A stretch of 64,000 nucleotides of DNA from Pedobacter sp. Leaf170 (GTDB lineage Bacteria > Bacteroidota > Bacteroidia > Sphingobacteriales > Sphingobacteriaceae), in assembly GCF_920984665.1 (NCBI RefSeq), contig NZ_CAKLBP010000002.1:62001-126000 (forward strand), written 5' to 3'. Positions within the stretch are counted from its first letter, which is position 1; the number at the start of each line of letters is the position of its first letter. The notes under the pieces were generated by a model that was not told the DNA's origin, did no database searches, and saw only the letters and a list, made by a program, of their open reading frames with translations. Shown here in pieces: positions 61,809-64,000 of the stretch. A program made the translations under genes and the position numbers.

Positions 61809-62318
61809 ATGCCTTTAATACTGCCCGTAAAAGATAAATACCCTGAAATTGGAAAAGATAACTTTATTGCAGAAAATGCAACCATAGTTGGCGATGTTGT
61901 AATTGGCGATAATTGTTCGGTATGGTTTAATGCTGTTGTTAGAGGCGATGTAAACGCCATTACTATTGGAAATGAGTCTAACATTCAAGATGGAGCAGTA
62001 ATTCATGCTACGTATTTAAAAGCATCTACACATATTGGTAATCGGGTGTCTGTTGGTCATAATGCCATAGTGCATGGCTGTACAGTAAAGGATAATGTAT
62101 TAATCGGTATGGGTGCAATAGTTATGGATAATGCAATTATCGAAGAATATTGCATTATTGCTGCCGGTTCTGTTGTTTTAGAAAATACAATTTGCGAAAC
62201 CGGATTTTTGTATGCTGGTACGCCTGCAAAAAAAATAAAGCCCATTACTGATGAGCAAAGGGCTTTATTAAATAAGTTACCAGATAATTATATTATGTAT
62301 TCTGGTTGGTTTATGTAA
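61809..62318 (+). CDS. Gamma-carbonic anhydrase family hexapeptide-repeat protein
   Basis: A 169-residue left-handed beta-helix protein. NCSVWFNAVVRGDVNAITIGNESNIQDGAVIHATY and VGHNAIVHGC supply the three zinc-ligand histidines region; ends YAGTPAKKIKPITDEQ. Likely a carbonic anhydrase or related trimeric enzyme. MPLILPVKDKYP is the start, since the longer frame runs back into a family B repeat. Confidence 0.9.
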   Translation: MPLILPVKDKYPEIGKDNFIAENATIVGDVVIGDNCSVWFNAVVRGDVNAITIGNESNIQDGAVIHATYLKASTHIGNRVSVGHNAIVHGCTVKDNVLIGMGAIVMDNAIIEEYCIIAAGSVVLENTICETGFLYAGTPAKKIKPITDEQRALLNKLPDNYIMYSGWFM

Positions 62319-62564
62319 TTATTTTCTATAATGCATTAGATGAGTTATAATAAATGCCAATAATATTATTGTAAATCCAATAATAAGTGCAATAACTTTC
62401 CAGCTACTAACACTTTTTGGCTGATTTAGAATTGTAAATATAGCTGTACTTACTATTGATAAGCAAAATATTAATGATTTATCAGTAATCAAAAAAACTG
62501 AACAAATTATTAGTTGAATTATTATGAAGCTAATTGCTAATTTCTTCTCTCTATTAAAATTCAT
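62319..62564 (-). CDS. Small membrane protein, unknown
   Basis: About 81 residues, with three hydrophobic segments (LAISFIIIQLIICSVFLIT, LIFCLSIVSTAIFTIL, VIALIIGFTIILLAFIIT). No family recognised. It starts one base after the stop of the preceding gene, so it belongs to the same transcript. Ending a few bases from gamma-carbonic anhydrase on the other strand. Confidence 0.5.
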   Translation of the reverse strand: MNFNREKKLAISFIIIQLIICSVFLITDKSLIFCLSIVSTAIFTILNQPKSVSSWKVIALIIGFTIILLAFIITHLMHYRK

Positions 62565-62565
62565 A

Positions 62566-63060
62566 TTATGATATCGATGCACAATGATCTAATTGATAGC
62601 CGGCAGTATTTAAACAATGATCGTAGCTTACAACAATTGCAGTAATTGCGACTTGCATTGTAATTTCAGCTACAACACTCCCTATTCCTGCTGTAGTTAC
62701 TACCGCTAATATGCCAACTGTGATGGCAGATGCCATCTGTAAATTAAAATTGAATTCACATTCTCTCATTGCCATATTAAGCTGGTATAAGCAATCATCG
62801 GCATAATTCAATTTTGTGAATGGTGCGTTCAGTGACATTAATTTGCTTGAATTTCTTTTAATATTTTCAAGCTTAATAATTTGATTTTCAGTGTTATTGT
62901 TATTTAAAATATTAGATATGATATCCAATTGTTCTTTAGAAGTTAGTTTTTTAAAGTTAGGATATTTTTCAATGAAATTGCTTATTGCTTTTATTTCTGA
63001 ATTAATTAATTGCAGTATTTTATTTGGATCTCCATTTAGATGATTTGAAATAAATGACAA
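62566..63060 (-). CDS. C-terminal part of a frameshifted lipoprotein gene, unknown family
   Basis: This 164-residue frame begins in the middle of a protein: it opens on a TTG without a start context, and its frame stays open upstream (to 63123) as EKTTDSDINNFKKNAKTKEDV. It joins the lipoprotein frame at 63036-63356 if one A is added to the A6 run at 63117-63122. The sequence is helical with conserved-looking cysteines (DDCLYQLNMAMRECEFNF, SYDHCLNTAGYQLDHC) and an alanine/valine-rich hydrophobic segment (SAITVGILAVVTTAGIGSVV). Unrecognised. Confidence 0.55.
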   Translation of the reverse strand: MSFISNHLNGDPNKILQLINSEIKAISNFIEKYPNFKKLTSKEQLDIISNILNNNNTENQIIKLENIKRNSSKLMSLNAPFTKLNYADDCLYQLNMAMRECEFNFNLQMASAITVGILAVVTTAGIGSVVAEITMQVAITAIVVSYDHCLNTAGYQLDHCASIS

Positions 63061-63356
63061 AACATCTTCTTTTGTTTTAGCGTTTTTTTTGAAATTGTTA
63101 ATGTCAGAGTCTGTAGTTTTTTCCTAATAATACCTTTGTCTACAATATCTAAAGAATTAAGCTTTGCTTCAGCTAGAAGTAATCTATTAGAATTTAGAAA
63201 TGTGTTGATGTTTTGGTCATCTTGCATTAAAATCTTGAAATCGTCTTCTGTTTTGAAATCATCTTCTTTTTTACATCCATTGGTGAATAGTGAAAGGATC
63301 AGGATTAAAGGAATTAATTTGTTTTCTGAGTTAAGTAGCGTTTTTAGTTTTATCAT
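63036..63356 (-). CDS. N-terminal part of the frameshifted lipoprotein gene
   Basis: The frame starts with a lipoprotein signal (LIPLILILSLFTNGC) and polar helices (DDFKTEDDFKILMQDDQNINTFLNSNR). After RKK at 63117 it changes character to TLTLTISKKTLKQKKMFCHLFQII, which looks like out-of-frame translation. Corrected by one base it continues into the frame at 62566 and gives a lipoprotein of about 263 residues. 30 bases after the Ig-like gene. Confidence 0.55.
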   Translation of the reverse strand: MIKLKTLLNSENKLIPLILILSLFTNGCKKEDDFKTEDDFKILMQDDQNINTFLNSNRLLLAEAKLNSLDIVDKGIIRKKLQTLTLTISKKTLKQKKMFCHLFQII

Positions 63357-63386
63357 TTTTTTATAATTTAATATTCTACTATAATA

Positions 63387-64000
63387 TTATTTATTATTAT
63401 TTGGTATAGTTAAATTATTTTCAATATCCCAGTTTGGTCTTAAAGATATTTCATCTTTTGAATACCAGATTTTTTCTGGTTGAGTGCCTGATTTTAGATT
63501 TCCTGTATCCCAGATTCCATTTTTATTATCATCATAAACTACTCTTATTAAGTATTTTGCAGCTGGATAATTATTAAAGTTCAGTTTGATGTTTGATCTG
63601 ATGGCATAAGATTTAATTAATACTTTCTTATCATTCAAAATTTCGATAATATAACTTTTTGAGGTATCTGGAACGGATACATTTAATGCAAGGTTTCCAT
63701 AATTATCGGCTGCATCTAAAGTAAACTTCTTTGTAAATTCCTTATTTTTAGAATTAAAAATCCCTGTAAATGCACCTGCAGCAAATTTGATATCATAATT
63801 CCTTTTTGCCTTCCATGGAAAAATAACGTAGTATTTTAGAAAGTCTGTACTATCTTTTAATAATTGAAAATTTGTGCGTTTTATGGAATCATCAAGTAGG
63901 GAAATTTTACTTTCATCGGCACTGGTAATCGGTAAAGGAAAATTCAGCGTGTAACGTTGATGTGGATTTAGCTTGCCGGCACCAGCATTATCAGTTGGTG
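63387..64000 (-). CDS. Ig-like domain protein, C-terminal part (gene runs off the right edge)
   Basis: The frame is open from the right edge of the window to a stop at 63387 (about 203 residues seen). It ends in a beta-sandwich region: FTLDAADNYGNLALNVSVPD, then YLIRVVYDDNKNGIWDTGN and PEKIWYSKDEISLRPNWDIE. This ending is typical of large Ig-like (Big_5) lipoproteins of Bacteroidota. The N-terminus is missing, so signal and domain count are not known. Upstream gene of the small unknown cluster. Confidence 0.7.
   Translation of the reverse strand, partial: PTDNAGAGKLNPHQRYTLNFPLPITSADESKISLLDDSIKRTNFQLLKDSTDFLKYYVIFPWKAKRNYDIKFAAGAFTGIFNSKNKEFTKKFTLDAADNYGNLALNVSVPDTSKSYIIEILNDKKVLIKSYAIRSNIKLNFNNYPAAKYLIRVVYDDNKNGIWDTGNLKSGTQPEKIWYSKDEISLRPNWDIENNLTIPNNNK

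Noticed and set aside
63110..63125. Programmed -1 frameshift signal in the split lipoprotein
   Set aside because: The A6 run could slip, but the preceding codon is AGG, so the canonical X-XXY-YYZ pairing is poor and no downstream pseudoknot was seen. An indel is simpler.
1..64000. CRISPR array, rRNA or tRNA genes, prophage
   Set aside because: No regularly spaced direct repeats, no cloverleaf-like or rRNA-like segment and no phage structural genes were recognised on reading.

Overview
The window looks like chromosomal DNA of a Bacteroidota bacterium, most likely Sphingobacteriaceae (Pedobacter-like). Grounds: AT-rich DNA, Bacteroidota promoter signatures (TTG-N20-TATCTTTG before rpsP and before a deoxyribonucleotidase), a SusC-type motif, a 7TMR-DISM histidine kinase, an Mrp without its CxxC, and many lineage-typical lipoproteins and zinc peptidases. 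I see no rRNA, tRNA, CRISPR array, insertion sequence or prophage. This is inference from sequence alone.

Layout. 1-10.8 kb: start of proB, an oligopeptidase B-like lipoprotein, an M16 peptidase, def, a secreted regulatory-domain protein, mrp with a NifU-type gene, a GT51 transglycosylase, hpt and psd. 11.6-15.5 kb: MscS channel and the ribosomal/tRNA-modification cluster rpsP-rimM-trmD-rplS. 15.6-24 kb: deoxyribonucleotidase, a 1000-residue VIT/vWA protein with an embedded SusC-like motif, YbjQ protein, pfkA, dsbD split over two genes, birA. 24-27 kb: rsfS-ftsH and a LUD protein. 27.1-30.1 kb: four tightly spaced envelope genes of unknown role. 30.4-34 kb: histidine kinase, LuxR-type regulator, KASIII-like enzyme. 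34-38.5 kb: TPR protein, nif3 with a zinc-ribbon coiled-coil gene, TM2 and DUF2752 proteins. 38.7-43 kb: mfd, DUF3820, FrnE-like DsbA. 43-51 kb: a frameshifted secreted-protein gene, an M14 peptidase, a methyltransferase, cdsA, DUF2007, CPBP protease, dus, apaG. 51.8-59.7 kb: zinc peptidase, FAD oxidoreductase, purU, rmuC, thiL, a dicarboxylate/amino-acid symporter, nadA. 60-62.3 kb: nadB (divergent from nadA) and a gamma-carbonic anhydrase. 62.3-64 kb: a small unknown cluster with a frameshifted lipoprotein gene and the C-terminus of a large Ig-like protein.

The genes are mostly housekeeping: translation (def, rpsP, rimM, trmD, rplS, dus, rsfS), NAD synthesis (nadA/nadB), phospholipid synthesis (psd, cdsA), Fe-S assembly (mrp, NifU domain), repair (mfd, rmuC) and periplasmic redox (dsbD, nDsbD). 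The accessory interest lies in the 27-30 kb envelope cluster, the VIT/SusC-like chimera, the two frameshifted genes and the right edge.

Almost every larger gap carries one or more of three dispersed repeat families: A, GTCATTGCGAGG-type elements, several forming perfect 26-28 bp inverted repeats; B, TTCGACAAGCTCAG-type elements; C, AAACCCGATnGnA-type elements. They lie only in gaps and often sit where a terminator would be expected.
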